Shown here piece by piece: positions 1 to 9,925 of a stretch of 44,427 nucleotides of DNA. Each line of letters starts with the position of its first letter. Positions within the stretch are counted from its first letter, which is position 1. The translations under genes and the position numbers were made by a program. Under the pieces are notes generated by a model. That model had not been told where the DNA came from and ran no database searches. It saw only the letters and a list, made by a program, of their open reading frames with translations. The DNA is from Planctomycetota bacterium. GTDB lineage: Bacteria; Planctomycetota; UBA1135; GCA-002686595. Location of the stretch: the NCBI GenBank assembly GCA_016795205.1, contig JAEUHZ010000002.1, forward strand, positions 1-44,427, written 5' to 3'.

Positions 1-2069
1 AGCGCCTCGGGCTGGTCGAGCGTGTAGCCGTACTCGAAGCCCATCACGCCCGTCTCGCTGAGCGGACTGTTCCAGATCTCGATCGGCGCCTGGCCCGGCT
101 CGAGGTGGGCGAGCGGCATGTAGCGGCGGCCCGTCACGACGTCGTGCAGCACCGTGTGGCGGTGGCTGAAGGTGCCACGTTCGCAGTCCTGGCCCGAGAG
201 ACGCACGCGCGCGCCCTGCACGGCCAGTGTCGCGAAGGCCGCGGCCTCGCCCGCGGCCCAGTCCAGCGCGCGCGTCCCGCGCGCCATCTCCATCCGGCGC
301 TCGAGGATCGAGACGAGCTTGGGGTGCACCGTGAACCCCTCGGGCACGCGCGTGGTCCCGGCCAACAGCGCAGAGAGCCGCGCCTGTGGGAACCCCGTCG
401 GCATCTCGGGCACGTCCGCGTCACGCCCGCCGGCGTAGGTCGACCAGACGGGACCGAGCCCCGCACTCTGGTAGACGTACTCCTTCGACTTCGACACGTC
501 GAGCTCGGCCTCGAGGCGCGCGCGGCACTCGGCCTCGATGCGGTCCGCGTCGCCACGGGTGAGCCCGCCCAGCACGAGCAGGTGATCGAGGTAGCCCTCG
601 CGCACCGCCTTGCGCGCGCGGATCGTCTCGTACATCCGCGGCTGGGTGAAGCTGGGCTCGTCGCCCTCGTTGTGCCCGCGCCGTCGGTAGCCGTACATGT
701 CGATGACCACGTCGCTCTGCCACTCGCGTCGGAAGTCCATCGCGAGTCGGATGACCTGCGCGACGGCCTCGGGATCCTCGCCGTTCACGTGGAAGATCGG
801 ACAGTGCAGCATCCGCGCGACGTCCGTGCAGTAGGTCGTGCTGCGGCCGTCCTGCGGATCCGTCGTGAAGCCGACCTGGTTGTTCACGATGACGTGCACG
901 GTGCCGCCCGTGGCGTAGCCCGGGAGCTGGGACATGTTCAGCGTCTCTTGCACGACGCCCTGTCCGGCGAAGGCCGCGTCGCCATGGATCAGGATCGCCA
1001 GCCCGGCCAGCCCGCGCTCCACGGGCCCGGCCCGCAACGCGCGGTCCTGACGCGCGCGCACGCGCCCGACGGCGACCGGGTCGACGAACTCCAGATGGCT
1101 CGGGTTGAAGCACATCGAGAGCTGCACCTTGGCGCCCGTCGAGGCCACGTACTCGCTGGCATGCCCGAGGTGGTACTTCACGTCGCCGCGCATGCGATAC
1201 AGCGCGTGGTCGACGTCGGCGAACTCGCGGAAGATCTGGCGCGCGCCCTTGCCCATCACGTTGGCCAGCACGTTCAGGCGCCCGCGGTGCGCCATGCCGA
1301 TCACGATCTCGGCCACGCCGTGCTCGGCCGCGCGCTCGATCGCCAGGTCGAGCAGCGGTATCAGGCTCTCGGAGCCCTCCAGCGAGAAGCTCTTGGCCCC
1401 CAGGAACTTCTTCTGGATGAACTCCTCGAACAGCGTCGCGTCGGTGAGTCGCGTCAGGATGCGGGTCTGTTCGGCGCGCGAGAGCTGCACGCGGTTTTCC
1501 GAGGCCTCCATGCGCTCCTGGAGCCAGTTCTTCCGCGCCAGGTCGTCGATGTGCATGTACTGCACGCCGATCGAGCGGCAGTAGGTGCTGTGGAGCTTCT
1601 CGAGGATCTGCCGCAGCGTCATCGTCGGCGCTCCGAAGATCCCGATCGTCGAGAAACGCCGGTCCAGGTCCGCCGACCCGAAGCCGTACGACGCGGGATC
1701 CAGCTCCTCGAGCGCGGGCCGCGGCCGCTCCAGCGGGTCGATGCGCGCGATCAGGTGCCCGCGCACGCGGTAGGCGCGGACCAGGGAGTCGACCTTGTCC
1801 TGCTGCGCCGCGATCTCACCGGGCGCCAGCGTGGAGACGCGTGCCGCGTTCCCGCTCCCGCCGGCCGGCGCGTGCTCGGGCGGGTTGAAGATCGAGTAGG
1901 CGCGGAAGCTCGGGCCCAGCCGCAACCCGTCGGCCCGCGCCCCCGGCAGGCTCTCGAAGTAGGCGCGCCAATCCGGCGACACGGAGGCGGGGTCGCGCCG
2001 CCATTCGGCGAACAGCTCCTCGGCGAAGGCCAGGCTGGCAGGGTTCGGCGTGCGTTCCGGGTCGCGCAT
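1..2069 (-). CDS. sucA: 2-oxoglutarate dehydrogenase E1 component, 3' end outside window
   Basis: Thiamine-diphosphate-dependent E1 subunit of the 2-oxoglutarate dehydrogenase complex of the TCA cycle; it decarboxylates 2-oxoglutarate and passes the succinyl group to E2. Reading complement from an ATG at 2067-2069, the frame is open to the window edge (about 689 residues). E. coli SucA is about 930 residues, so roughly 240 C-terminal residues are missing. Visible hallmarks are an N-terminal E1-type segment (SLAFAEELFAEWRRDP near residue 13), GMAHRGRLNVLANVMGKG near residue 257, the ThDP/Mg motif GDAAFAGQGVVQETLNM near residue 363, and RRRGHNEGDEPSFTQP near residue 460. The last visible part (SPLSETGVMGFEYGYTL) lies in the C-terminal transketolase-like domain. 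No clear Shine-Dalgarno precedes the ATG. The E2 gene is not in view. Identity is very secure; the start is less so. Confidence 0.96.
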   Translation of the reverse strand, partial: MRDPERTPNPASLAFAEELFAEWRRDPASVSPDWRAYFESLPGARADGLRLGPSFRAYSIFNPPEHAPAGGSGNAARVSTLAPGEIAAQQDKVDSLVRAYRVRGHLIARIDPLERPRPALEELDPASYGFGSADLDRRFSTIGIFGAPTMTLRQILEKLHSTYCRSIGVQYMHIDDLARKNWLQERMEASENRVQLSRAEQTRILTRLTDATLFEEFIQKKFLGAKSFSLEGSESLIPLLDLAIERAAEHGVAEIVIGMAHRGRLNVLANVMGKGARQIFREFADVDHALYRMRGDVKYHLGHASEYVASTGAKVQLSMCFNPSHLEFVDPVAVGRVRARQDRALRAGPVERGLAGLAILIHGDAAFAGQGVVQETLNMSQLPGYATGGTVHVIVNNQVGFTTDPQDGRSTTYCTDVARMLHCPIFHVNGEDPEAVAQVIRLAMDFRREWQSDVVIDMYGYRRRGHNEGDEPSFTQPRMYETIRARKAVREGYLDHLLVLGGLTRGDADRIEAECRARLEAELDVSKSKEYVYQSAGLGPVWSTYAGGRDADVPEMPTGFPQARLSALLAGTTRVPEGFTVHPKLVSILERRMEMARGTRALDWAAGEAAAFATLAVQGARVRLSGQDCERGTFSHRHTVLHDVVTGRRYMPLAHLEPGQAPIEIWNSPLSETGVMGFEYGYTLDQPEA

Positions 2070-2611
2070 GGAGGGCGTCGAGGGGCTGCCAGGGGCTGCC
2101 GGAGGGGGCGGTCCTGGATCAATTGGCGGAGAAGGATAGCAACGTGCCGCGCGGGTCGCCCGCGACCGGCCATCACTCGCGGGAATGGCTGCCGCGGGAC
2201 CAACAGCCCTTCGGCAGGCCGACGCCCCTCCCTGGCGATCTGCTGAATTTCCGAGCGCTCTCCCTGGCGCTCACTGCCCGGACCGAGCCCCACGGCGGGA
2301 GGCCGGACGAGATCGAGGAGTTGGCCCGCACCCAGGGGCGGCTGCCGGCCGAGTTCCTCGCCGGCCACCTCGGCCAGCAGACGCTCCAGGTGCTCCGCGC
2401 GTGGGTGGACTCCACGGGGCGGGCGGCGAACGGCGCGGGCGCCCCGATCCGACGCAGCCAGCCGAGTCGATGGACTTCCGGCTTCACGGCGGGCCCGCCC
2501 GCGTTTTCCGAGAAAGATCCGCCGGGCCGAGCGGTGACTCACCAGGGGGCCGGGAGCTGCTCACGTGCTCCGACCCCCGTTCACCCCCCCCGACCCAGGC
2601 GTCCAAGAACC
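2070..2611. other. Gene-poor spacer between sucA and a secreted-protein gene
   Basis: About 540 bases separate the divergent sucA and the gene starting at 2612. I recognise no gene, RNA or repeat here. The plus frame that continues into the next gene is open back to an ATG at 2123. Its middle (about 2275-2465) has coding-like GC-rich third positions, but the translation turns into Pro/Arg-rich low complexity before the signal peptide at 2612 and matches nothing I know. The region most likely carries the promoters of both flanking genes; I cannot place them. Confidence 0.4.
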
Positions 2612-3871
2612 ATGATCCCGCTCCGCTTCCTGCTCACGTCCCTCGCGACCCTCGCGCTGACCAGTCTCGGGCTGAGCCAGGCGATCTCGCTGTCGTTCAA
2701 CCGCACGGTCGACATCTCGTCGGTCCCGCTGACGACCGTGGGCGACCTGGCCATCGATCGCGACCTCGGGCACCTGTATCTGTGTGATGGCGCGCCCGGC
2801 GGCCAGATCTTCCGGGTCGATGCGAACACGGGATCGGTGGTCACGACGCAGTCACCCGCCACGATCCCGGGACTGACGCAGGGGCCGGACGCACTCGCGA
2901 TCAGCGACGACATCGGTCTTTCGGAGCCCTTCGTCTTCAGCCCCTTCGACGAGTCCCGCGGCGGTCGGATGACGCTCTCGAACACGCTCGTGGCCGACTT
3001 CGGCACGGCGCACGACGCGACCGGCGCGGACACCACGTCGTTGGGCGCCCTGTGGGTCGCCTCGGGCACGGCTGCCGGCGGCGGGACCACGCTCCGACGG
3101 CTGAACCCCTCCACCGGAGCAGTCATCTTCTCCGTGGCCCTCGTGGGCGTCACGGAGCGCGCGGTCGACATCGCCTACGACCCGTGGTTCGACGGCATGT
3201 GGGTGCTGCTCGAGTCCGGCAGCCTGCGCCGCGTGAACCTGTTCAACGGCGCGACGACCGCGACGTTCAACCTCAACACGCTCGTGAGCGGCCTGGACAC
3301 GATCCACGGCGGGATCGCGTTCGGCCCGGTCGGGACGCAGCTCTTCGTCGCGCGCGGCACGGGCACGACCGCCGACTCGCTCGTCGTCCTCGATCGACAA
3401 CTGACGACGTCCGCGTGCACGGGCGACGGGGCCAGTGGGGCTTGCCCGTGCGGCAACAACGGCTCGGCCGGGCGCGGCTGCGACAACTCGGCCGGCACCG
3501 GGGGAGCGCTGCTCCGAGGCTTCGGCATCCCGCAGGTCTCGAACGACTTCCTCCAGCTCCGTGTCGAAGGCCTGCCGGGTTCGACGACCTGCCTCTTCTA
3601 CCAGGGCACGTCGGTGAGCACGCCGGCCACGTCGTTCGGAGACGGCCTGCGCTGCGTGGCCGGGACGGTCATCCGACTCGCGACCAAGGTCGCCACCGCG
3701 GGCGCGGCCAGCTACCCGGTCGGGGCCGAGGCGAAGGTCTCGGTGCGCGGCCAGGTGCCCGTGACCGGAGGGACGCGCCACTATCAAGCCTGGTATCGCA
3801 ATGCGGCGACGTTCTGCACCGAGAGCACGTTCAACCTCTCGAACGGCGTGAGCGTGGAATGGCGGCCCTGA
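2612..3871 (+). CDS. Secreted propeller-like protein with Cys-rich CPCGN C-terminal domain
   Basis: A 419-residue predicted exported protein. The ATG at 2612 was chosen because a signal peptide follows at once (MIPLRFLLTSLATLALTSLG, then SQA), although the frame is open upstream to 2123. Residues about 25-265 show repeated strand-like segments with Asp/Gly turns (DLAIDRDLGHLYLCDG, DIAYDPWFDGMWVL), like a beta-propeller; no named family was recognised. Residues 268-419 form a separate domain beginning ACTGDGASGACPCGNNG and ending TFNLSNGVSVEWRP. It is clearly homologous to the C-terminus of the lectin protein at 20505-21851, with conserved cysteines and the motifs FGDGLRC, GTVIRL and YQxWYRNAA. 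The gene converges on thrC with a 34-base gap. Its function is unknown; a cell-surface or extracellular role is inferred. Confidence 0.8.
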   Translation: MIPLRFLLTSLATLALTSLGLSQAISLSFNRTVDISSVPLTTVGDLAIDRDLGHLYLCDGAPGGQIFRVDANTGSVVTTQSPATIPGLTQGPDALAISDDIGLSEPFVFSPFDESRGGRMTLSNTLVADFGTAHDATGADTTSLGALWVASGTAAGGGTTLRRLNPSTGAVIFSVALVGVTERAVDIAYDPWFDGMWVLLESGSLRRVNLFNGATTATFNLNTLVSGLDTIHGGIAFGPVGTQLFVARGTGTTADSLVVLDRQLTTSACTGDGASGACPCGNNGSAGRGCDNSAGTGGALLRGFGIPQVSNDFLQLRVEGLPGSTTCLFYQGTSVSTPATSFGDGLRCVAGTVIRLATKVATAGAASYPVGAEAKVSVRGQVPVTGGTRHYQAWYRNAATFCTESTFNLSNGVSVEWRP

Positions 3872-3905
3872 TCGAGGAACACGCGGCCGCGGTGTCGACG
3901 CGGGC

Positions 3906-5201
3906 TCAGGCGCGATCGGCTCCGCCCGGCAGGCCTGCCGCGATCGCGCGCGCCAGCGAGCCGGCGTCGGACGCCAACGGGAGCGAGGACGACGGGCGCG
4001 CGAGCATCACCTCCAGCGCGGGCGGTGGCTCGACCGCGCGGCCGATGCAGCGTTGGACGATGGACTCGAACTTGGCGGGATGCGCGGTGGCCGCGATCAC
4101 CAGCGGCCCGCGCTCGCGGCGCCCGCGCGCTGCGAGTGCCGCATCGTAGCCGCAGGCCGTGTGCGGGCAGATCACCACGCCGTGCTCGGCGTGGGCGTTC
4201 CGGATCGCGACCTCGATGTCCTCGTCGTGGGTGGAGTGCGCGGACAGGAAGGCGCTCGTCGCGCGCACGTCGGGCCACCACGCGAGCAGGCGCTCGGCGT
4301 TGCTCGGCGCGCCGACGTCCATCGCGTTGGCGAGCGTCGCGATGCTCGCGCGCGGTTCGTAGCGACCGGTCGCGAGCAACTCGGTCAGCGTGTGGTTGCA
4401 ATTCGTGGCCAGCACGACGCGCGCGATCGGCAGGCCCATCTCGCGCGCCATGAGGCACGCGAACGCGTTGCCCAGGTTGCCCGTCGGCACGACGAACGTG
4501 ACCGGAGCACGGCCCTGCGCCTCGGCGTCGAGCGCGGCCTTGGCCCAGTACGCGATCTGCGGCAACAGGCGGCCGAGGCTGATGCTGTTCGCGGACGTGA
4601 GGCCCGCGCGCGCGCGCAGTCCCGCGTCGGCGAAGGCGGACTTCACCAGGCGCTGGCAATCGTCGAACGAGCCCGCGACGCGGTACGTCGCGACGTTGCC
4701 GCCGAACGATCCGAGCTGCTGGGCTTGCCGCGGCGAGACGAGGCCGTCGGGGTACAGCACGACGACCCGGAAGCCGGCCCGCCCGTGGAACGCGGCGGCG
4801 ACGGCGGCGCCGGTGTCCCCCGACGTCGCGACGAGCACCGTGCGCGTCGCGGGACCTGCGATGCGCGCGAGGCACGCGGCGAGGAAGCGCGCGCCGAAGT
4901 CCTTGAAGGCCGCGGTGGGGCCGTGGAAGAGCTCCAGCAGCCCGAGGTCGTCCGCCAGCCAGCGCGTCGGTGCGTCGCAGTCGAACGACTCGGCACAGAT
5001 CGCGTCCAACTCGCGCCCGAGCGGCTCGTCGGCGCAGAACGGCGCCAGCACCCAGCGCGCGACGTCGGCGACGGAACGCGAGACGGGTCGTCCCGTCGGT
5101 CGCGGCAGCGGCCGGGGGGGGAGGAAGAGGCCTCCATCGCGCGCGAGGCCGGCCGCGATCGCTTCCGTGAGGGTCGCGGCGTCGGCGCCACGCGTGCTCA
5201 T
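3906..5201 (-). CDS. thrC: Threonine synthase
   Basis: PLP-dependent enzyme converting O-phosphohomoserine to threonine, the last step of the pathway; 431 residues, normal for the family. The ATG at 5199-5201 gives the N-terminus [15 protein letters not shown] and overlaps the thrB stop as ATGA, which fixes the start. The PLP-binding lysine is K100 in [16 protein letters not shown]. The phosphate-binding loop [14 protein letters not shown] lies near residue 127, and [13 protein letters not shown] is also conserved. It is the last gene of the thrA-thrB-thrC operon and ends 34 bases from the convergent secreted-protein gene. The same frame stays open upstream to 6125, but that extension only shadows thrB. 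Identification is secure. Confidence 0.97.
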   Translation of the reverse strand: MSTRGADAATLTEAIAAGLARDGGLFLPPRPLPRPTGRPVSRSVADVARWVLAPFCADEPLGRELDAICAESFDCDAPTRWLADDLGLLELFHGPTAAFKDFGARFLAACLARIAGPATRTVLVATSGDTGAAVAAAFHGRAGFRVVVLYPDGLVSPRQAQQLGSFGGNVATYRVAGSFDDCQRLVKSAFADAGLRARAGLTSANSISLGRLLPQIAYWAKAALDAEAQGRAPVTFVVPTGNLGNAFACLMAREMGLPIARVVLATNCNHTLTELLATGRYEPRASIATLANAMDVGAPSNAERLLAWWPDVRATSAFLSAHSTHDEDIEVAIRNAHAEHGVVICPHTACGYDAALAARGRRERGPLVIAATAHPAKFESIVQRCIGRAVEPPPALEVMLARPSSSLPLASDAGSLARAIAAGLPGGADRA

Positions 5202-6133
5202 GACCCGCACGTTTCGACCCTCGCGCCGGGCGCGTCGACTGGCGAGACGTGCACGTCGGCGTCCAACCCGGCGGCGCGGAACGCGGACTGCATCGCGCGC
5301 GTCGCGCGCTCGGCCGTGGCGCGGCCCTGGCACCAGGCGAACACGCTGGGGCCGGCGCCCGAGATGCTGGCGCCGAGGGCGCCCGCTGCGAGGGCCGCGG
5401 CCTTCACCGCCGTGAAGCCGGGCACCAGCGGCGCGCGGCGCGGCTCGATCAAGACGTCGGAGAGCCCGCGGCGGATCAGCGCGAAGTCCCCGGTGAAGCA
5501 GCCCGCGAGCACGAGCGCAAGGTGCTCGCTCTGCTCGACGAACGCGTGCAGCTCGTAGTGACCCGCGAGCGCCGCGCGCGCACGGCGCGTCTCGAGGACG
5601 TGGTGCGGATGCACCAACGCGCACCACAGCTCGTCGGGAACCGGGACGCGCACCGGAGCGCCGCGCGCCGGCGCGATCACCAGTCCGCCCAGGAGGATCG
5701 GAGCGACGTTGTCGCCGTGGCGGCTGCCCGACGCGACCGCTTCGCCGTCGAGCGCGCACTCGTAGAGCGCTTCGTCGGGGAGCGCTGCGTCGAGTGTCGC
5801 GTTCGCCGCGACCAACGCGGCGACCGCCGAGGCTGCGGAGCCGCCCATCCCCGAGCCCAGGGCGACGCCCTTCTCGAGCTCCAGATCGAAACCCGTTCCG
5901 CGCGGCACGCGCTCCAGGAGCGACAGGAGTGCGCGGCCGGCCGTGTTCTTCTCCGCCTGCGACGGCAGCTCGGTCACGACGCCGCGGATCGCGCGGATCG
6001 CGACGCGCCCGCTCGACGTGCGGCGCACGGTGGCGCGGTCGCCGACGCCTCCCAGCGCGTGCCCCAGGACGTCGAAGCCGACGCCCACGTTCCCGACCGA
6101 GGCCGGCGCGAAGGCGGTGGCCCAAGTCGTCAT
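5198..6133 (-). CDS. thrB: Homoserine kinase (GHMP family)
   Basis: ATP-dependent phosphorylation of homoserine to O-phosphohomoserine; 311 residues, typical length. It begins [21 protein letters not shown], the usual GHMP-kinase N-terminus. The ATP-binding glycine-rich loop is [19 protein letters not shown] near residue 88, and a C-terminal [14 protein letters not shown] motif lies near residue 255. The start codon overlaps the thrA stop (ATGA at 6130-6133) and its stop overlaps the thrC start (ATGA at 5198-5201), so the three cistrons are probably translationally coupled. The frame extends further upstream, but that part is a shadow of thrA. Secure. Confidence 0.97.
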   Translation of the reverse strand: MTTWATAFAPASVGNVGVGFDVLGHALGGVGDRATVRRTSSGRVAIRAIRGVVTELPSQAEKNTAGRALLSLLERVPRGTGFDLELEKGVALGSGMGGSAASAVAALVAANATLDAALPDEALYECALDGEAVASGSRHGDNVAPILLGGLVIAPARGAPVRVPVPDELWCALVHPHHVLETRRARAALAGHYELHAFVEQSEHLALVLAGCFTGDFALIRRGLSDVLIEPRRAPLVPGFTAVKAAALAAGALGASISGAGPSVFAWCQGRATAERATRAMQSAFRAAGLDADVHVSPVDAPGARVETCGS

Positions 6134-8592
6134 CCGGCGTTCCCCACGCTGGACGCGATGCGCAGGAGGTCGGCGAAGACGCCCGCCGCGGTGACCTCGG
6201 GCCCGGCGCCGGGGCCCTGCACGACGAGCGGGTTCGTCGCGTAGCGTGCCGTCGTGAACTGCACGATGTTGTCGGTGAGCCGGCCGTGCGCGAAGGCGTG
6301 CGTCGCGGGGAGTTCCGCGAGGCCGACGTGCGCCTCGCCGTCCGCGCTGAGCCGGGCGACGTAGCGCAGGACCAGGCCCTGCGCGTGCGCGTCCTCGAAG
6401 CGCGCGGCGATCGGCCCGTCGAGCTCCGCGAGGCGCTCCAGGAACTCCGCGGCGCTCACGCGCGCCAAGCTCGCGGGCACCAGCCCCTCGACGCGCACGT
6501 CCTCCAGGCGCGTGCTCCAGCCGCACTCGCGCGCCAGGATCACGAGCTTGCGGGCGACGTCGAGGCCGCTGAGGTCGTCCCGCGGATCCGGTTCGGTGAA
6601 GCCCAGGTCCTTGGCGCGGCGCACGAGCGTCGAGAAGCTCTCGCGTCCGTCATAGACGTTGAAGAGCCACGCCAGCGTGCCCGACAGGACCCCCTCGACG
6701 GCGCGGATCTCGTCGCCGGTGTCGACGAGGTCGCGCAGCGTCCCGAGGATCGGCAGGCCGGCGCCCACGGTGGCCTCGTAGCGCCAGCGCGCACCGCCCT
6801 GCGCCGCGGCCCGACGGATCGCTGCATGCCGTTCGATCGGGCCCGCGCCGGCCTGCTTGTTGGCGATGGCCACGTGCACGCCGCGTGCGAGCCAGCCGGC
6901 GTAGCGGTCGGCGACCTCGGCGCTCGCGGAGCAGTCCAGGATCACGGCGTGCGGCACGTGCTCGGCCTGCACGTGCGCGGCGAAGCGCGCCCAGTCCAAG
7001 GGCTCGGACGCGGTCTGGAAGCTCGCCAGCGCCTGCGCGGGGGTCAGCGTGGCCTCGCCCAGCCACATCGCGCGACTCGAGGCGATCGCGCGCAAGCGCA
7101 GGTCGACGTTCGTCTCGCGCAGCAAGCGCTCGCGCGCCGCACCGAGCTGGCGCACGAAGGCCGAGCCGACGTTGCCCGGGCCCACGAGGCCCACCGAGAT
7201 CGTCTGCGCCGACAGGTAGAAGCCGGCGTGCACGGCGCGCAGCGCGCGCGTGGCGTCGGCGGCGTCGATCGCTACCGAGATGTTGCGCTCGCTGGCGCCT
7301 TGAGCGATCGCGCGCACGTTGACGTGCGCGCGCCCCAACGCGCCGAACAGCCGCGCCGCCGTGCCCGGCGTGCCGGCCATCCCGTCGCCGACGACCGCCA
7401 GCGCAGCGATCCCGCCACGTACGGAGACGTCCTCGAGCTGGCCGGCCTCGAGCTCGCGCGTGAAGGCGTAGCGCACGGCACGCTGGGCCGCCGCGGCGTC
7501 CTTCTCCTTGATGACGCAGCAGATCGAGTGCTCCGAGCTGCCCTGCGAGATCATCACGACGGACACGCCGGCGAGCTTCAGCGCCTGGAACGCGCGCTCG
7601 GCCGTGCCGGGCACGCCGATCATCCCGGCGCCCTCGATGTCGAGCAGCGCGAGCCCGGCGAAAGTCGTGACGCCCTTGACCGGCGGCGTCGGGCTGGAGC
7701 GCGGGCCGATGCGCGTGCCGGGGTGCTCGGGGCGAAAGGTGTTGCGGATGACGATCGGGATGCCGCGCGCGATGGCCGGCGACATCGTCTGGGGATGGAT
7801 GACCTTGGCACCGAAGTACGACAGCTCGCAGGCCTCGGCGTAGGAGAGCTCCTCCACGAGCAGCGCCTCGGAGACCAGGCGCGGGTCGGCCGACAGGACG
7901 CCGTCGACGTCGGTCCAGATCAGGAGCTCACGCGCGTCGAGCAGCGCCGCGAAGATCGCCCCGGAGTAGTCGCTGCCGTTGCGGCCCAGAGTCGTGACGC
8001 GCCCGGCGGTCGTGCGGGCCACGAAGCCGGTCACGACCAGCCGCTCGAAATCGGGCGGCACGCGCGAGGAGAGCCGCGCGCGCGACGCCTCCCAGTCGAC
8101 GACCGCGCCCAGCTCGCCCGGCTCGACCACCAGGACGTCGCGCGCATCGACGCGCTGGCTCTCGGCGCCGCTCGCCACGAGCCGCGCGTCGAGCAGCTTG
8201 GAGGACCACACCTCGCCCAGCCCTTGCACGAGGTCCAAGAGGTCGTCGGATACGTGGCCGACCAGCGCCTGCGCGTGGAGCAGGTCGTGCAGCGCGCGGA
8301 ACTCGCTCTCGAGCCAGGTCAGCACGGGCTCGGCGGATGCGGCCAGCAGCAGGCGCGCCGCCGCGCGGTGACGCTCGCACAAGGCCTCGAACGCGGCCGG
8401 CCACTCCGGCGCGCGCGCGGCGGCTCCTCGGACCAGCACGATCAACGCGTCGGTCACGCCCTGCATCGCCGAGACCACCACGACCTGCCGCTCGGAGCGT
8501 GCCAGCAGGATCCCGGCCACGCGCGCGATGCGCTCGGCGTCCGCGAGGCTGGAGCCTCCGAACTTGTGGGCGAGGGGGGCGGCGAGGGGCAC
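6130..8592 (-). CDS. thrA: Bifunctional aspartate kinase / homoserine dehydrogenase
   Basis: Fusion enzyme for the first and third steps from aspartate towards threonine. From the GTG at 8590-8592 it is 820 residues, matching E. coli ThrA; it begins [26 protein letters not shown] at 8629-8631 would add 13 residues and cannot be excluded; neither start has a convincing ribosome binding site. The aspartokinase domain (about 1-300) has KFGGSS at K10 and [16 protein letters not shown]. Paired ACT-type regulatory repeats (about 310-455) suggest feedback control by threonine, as known for the family. The homoserine dehydrogenase domain starts with the NAD(P) loop [14 protein letters not shown] near residue 465 and continues with [15 protein letters not shown]. 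It is the first gene of the thrABC operon; the 140 bases to the divergent gene at 8733 presumably hold its promoter. Confidence 0.95.
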   Translation of the reverse strand: MPLAAPLAHKFGGSSLADAERIARVAGILLARSERQVVVVSAMQGVTDALIVLVRGAAARAPEWPAAFEALCERHRAAARLLLAASAEPVLTWLESEFRALHDLLHAQALVGHVSDDLLDLVQGLGEVWSSKLLDARLVASGAESQRVDARDVLVVEPGELGAVVDWEASRARLSSRVPPDFERLVVTGFVARTTAGRVTTLGRNGSDYSGAIFAALLDARELLIWTDVDGVLSADPRLVSEALLVEELSYAEACELSYFGAKVIHPQTMSPAIARGIPIVIRNTFRPEHPGTRIGPRSSPTPPVKGVTTFAGLALLDIEGAGMIGVPGTAERAFQALKLAGVSVVMISQGSSEHSICCVIKEKDAAAAQRAVRYAFTRELEAGQLEDVSVRGGIAALAVVGDGMAGTPGTAARLFGALGRAHVNVRAIAQGASERNISVAIDAADATRALRAVHAGFYLSAQTISVGLVGPGNVGSAFVRQLGAARERLLRETNVDLRLRAIASSRAMWLGEATLTPAQALASFQTASEPLDWARFAAHVQAEHVPHAVILDCSASAEVADRYAGWLARGVHVAIANKQAGAGPIERHAAIRRAAAQGGARWRYEATVGAGLPILGTLRDLVDTGDEIRAVEGVLSGTLAWLFNVYDGRESFSTLVRRAKDLGFTEPDPRDDLSGLDVARKLVILARECGWSTRLEDVRVEGLVPASLARVSAAEFLERLAELDGPIAARFEDAHAQGLVLRYVARLSADGEAHVGLAELPATHAFAHGRLTDNIVQFTTARYATNPLVVQGPGAGPEVTAAGVFADLLRIASSVGNAG

Positions 8593-8732
8593 GGTGGGCG
8601 ACAGTCGAACGCCCGAGGATCGGCCCGGCAACCCGGCCGGCTGAATCCCGGGTAGCCGGGCCGCGCTTCCCGAGCGGGACTATCCTGCGAGCAGCCCGCG
8701 CGCACACGCGCGCAGAGCGACGAAGAGAGCCC

Positions 8733-9203
8733 ATGTCGAGCACCGCGCACCACCGATTCCGCCCGCTTCCCGGCCACTGGCGCGGCATCGCCCGCACGTG
8801 GTTCGAGCCCGGCGTGCTGGCCGACGAGAGCCCGGTCGAGGGCCAAGCGCGATTGCGGCAGGGCGGCCGCTTCCTCGAATGGGAGTACCACGGCGCGCTG
8901 CAGGGGCGGCCTCTCGAGGGCTTCCTCGTCGCGGGCTACTTCGGCCTGCGCGCGCGCTGGGAGGTGGCCTGGACGGATACGTTCCACATGGGCGACGGGC
9001 TCCTGTTCTCGACCGGGGCCTCGACCGCGGACGGGTTCGACGTCTTGGGGCACTACCCCGACGGCCGGGGAGGACCGGACTGGGGCTGGCGGACGGTCCT
9101 CGCCGTGCAGAGCGCGGACCGGTTCGTGCTCACCGCCTACAACGTGATGCCCGACGGTTCCGAGAGCCAGGCGACGCAGGCGCTGCTCGAACGCCGTCGC
9201 TGA
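8733..9203 (+). CDS. DUF1579-like protein
   Basis: A 156-residue soluble protein with no signal peptide or membrane segment. Its pattern is an N-terminal GHWRGIARTWFEPG, then alternating strands rich in aromatic residues (FLEWEYHGALQGRPLEGFL, GYFG...WEVAWTDTFHMGDGLLFSTG), ending DRFVLTAYNVMPDGSES. This resembles the DUF1579 family of lipocalin-like beta-barrel proteins of unknown function, common in Planctomycetota and Acidobacteria. The ATG at 8733 is preceded by a purine-rich GAAGAGAG at 8722-8729. The gene is divergent from thrA and converges on the HNH gene with only a 10-base gap. No ligand or reaction can be read from the sequence. Confidence 0.75.
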   Translation: MSSTAHHRFRPLPGHWRGIARTWFEPGVLADESPVEGQARLRQGGRFLEWEYHGALQGRPLEGFLVAGYFGLRARWEVAWTDTFHMGDGLLFSTGASTADGFDVLGHYPDGRGGPDWGWRTVLAVQSADRFVLTAYNVMPDGSESQATQALLERRR

Positions 9204-9213
9204 GCGCGCGCGG

Positions 9214-9846
9214 TCAGCTCGCCACGGCGCTCTGCCACACCTTGGCGTCGACGAAGCGCTCCCAGCTCGGGCGGATGTGCGTGCGGGGCACCTCGACGAA
9301 CGGAGACCAGCGCGGCGCGCGCGGCTCCTTGAGCAGCAGCATCCCGGCCTGGTGCGGCGTGCGGTTGCGCTTCTTGCGGTTGCAGCGCCGGCAGGCCAGC
9401 ACGCAGTTTTCCCAGGTGCTGCGCCCGCCGCGCGAACGCGGCATGACGTGGTCGATCGACAACTCGTGCGTTCCGGGCTTCACGCCGCAGTACTGGCACT
9501 GATGGCGGTCGCGACGCATCAGGTTCCGGCGGCTGAAGCTCGGCGTGCGCAACGGGACGCCGCGGTAGCGCGTCAGCACGATGACCTCGGGGATGCGGAC
9601 GCTCTTGCGGACGCTGCGGATCGCGTGCTCGTGCGCGGCGACCTCCAGCTCCATCCAGCGGTCGAAATCGAGCGTCTCGTTCGACTCGGGGACCACCCCG
9701 CGCGCGGCGCCGGTCGCGAGCAGCCGCAGCGCGTGGCGCACGGACACCGTGTGGATCGCGAGCCAGGACTCGTCCAGCACCATCGTGAGCTGGTCGAGCC
9801 GGCTCGCGTGCGTCTCGGTTGGCTGCTCGTCGCCCCTCATGACCAT
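9214..9846 (-). CDS. HNH endonuclease family protein
   Basis: A 210-residue protein with a C-terminal HNH nuclease module of the common RRNLMRRDRHQCQYCG type. Zinc cysteines are C117/C120 (CQYC) and a second CRRC pair near residues 153-156. The catalytic segment is LSIDHVMPRSRGGRSTWENCV with the conserved DH and N. The N-terminal half (about 1-105) contains VSVRHALRLLATGAARGV, found before this HNH module in stand-alone bacterial HNH proteins. Such proteins are widespread chromosomal genes of uncertain role and are not restriction enzymes by default. Two in-frame ATGs are possible (9846 or 9840). The gene lies 79 bases downstream of the YfhO-like gene on the same strand. Confidence 0.9.
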   Translation of the reverse strand: MVMRGDEQPTETHASRLDQLTMVLDESWLAIHTVSVRHALRLLATGAARGVVPESNETLDFDRWMELEVAAHEHAIRSVRKSVRIPEVIVLTRYRGVPLRTPSFSRRNLMRRDRHQCQYCGVKPGTHELSIDHVMPRSRGGRSTWENCVLACRRCNRKKRNRTPHQAGMLLLKEPRAPRWSPFVEVPRTHIRPSWERFVDAKVWQSAVAS

Positions 9847-9925
9847 GTCGATCTGATTTTCGGAAGGCTGGCGCTTTCCCTGGAAGTGTAGTCCGGGCTC
9901 CCGCCCCGCGGGGAGGGGGCACGTC

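Noticed and set aside
105..2246. 713-codon plus-strand open frame
   Set aside because: It is antisense to sucA; the translation is Arg/His/Ala-rich without motifs, whereas the minus strand encodes an unmistakable E1 protein.
5794..8655. 953-codon plus-strand open frame
   Set aside because: Antisense shadow of thrA/thrB, caused by GC-rich third positions.
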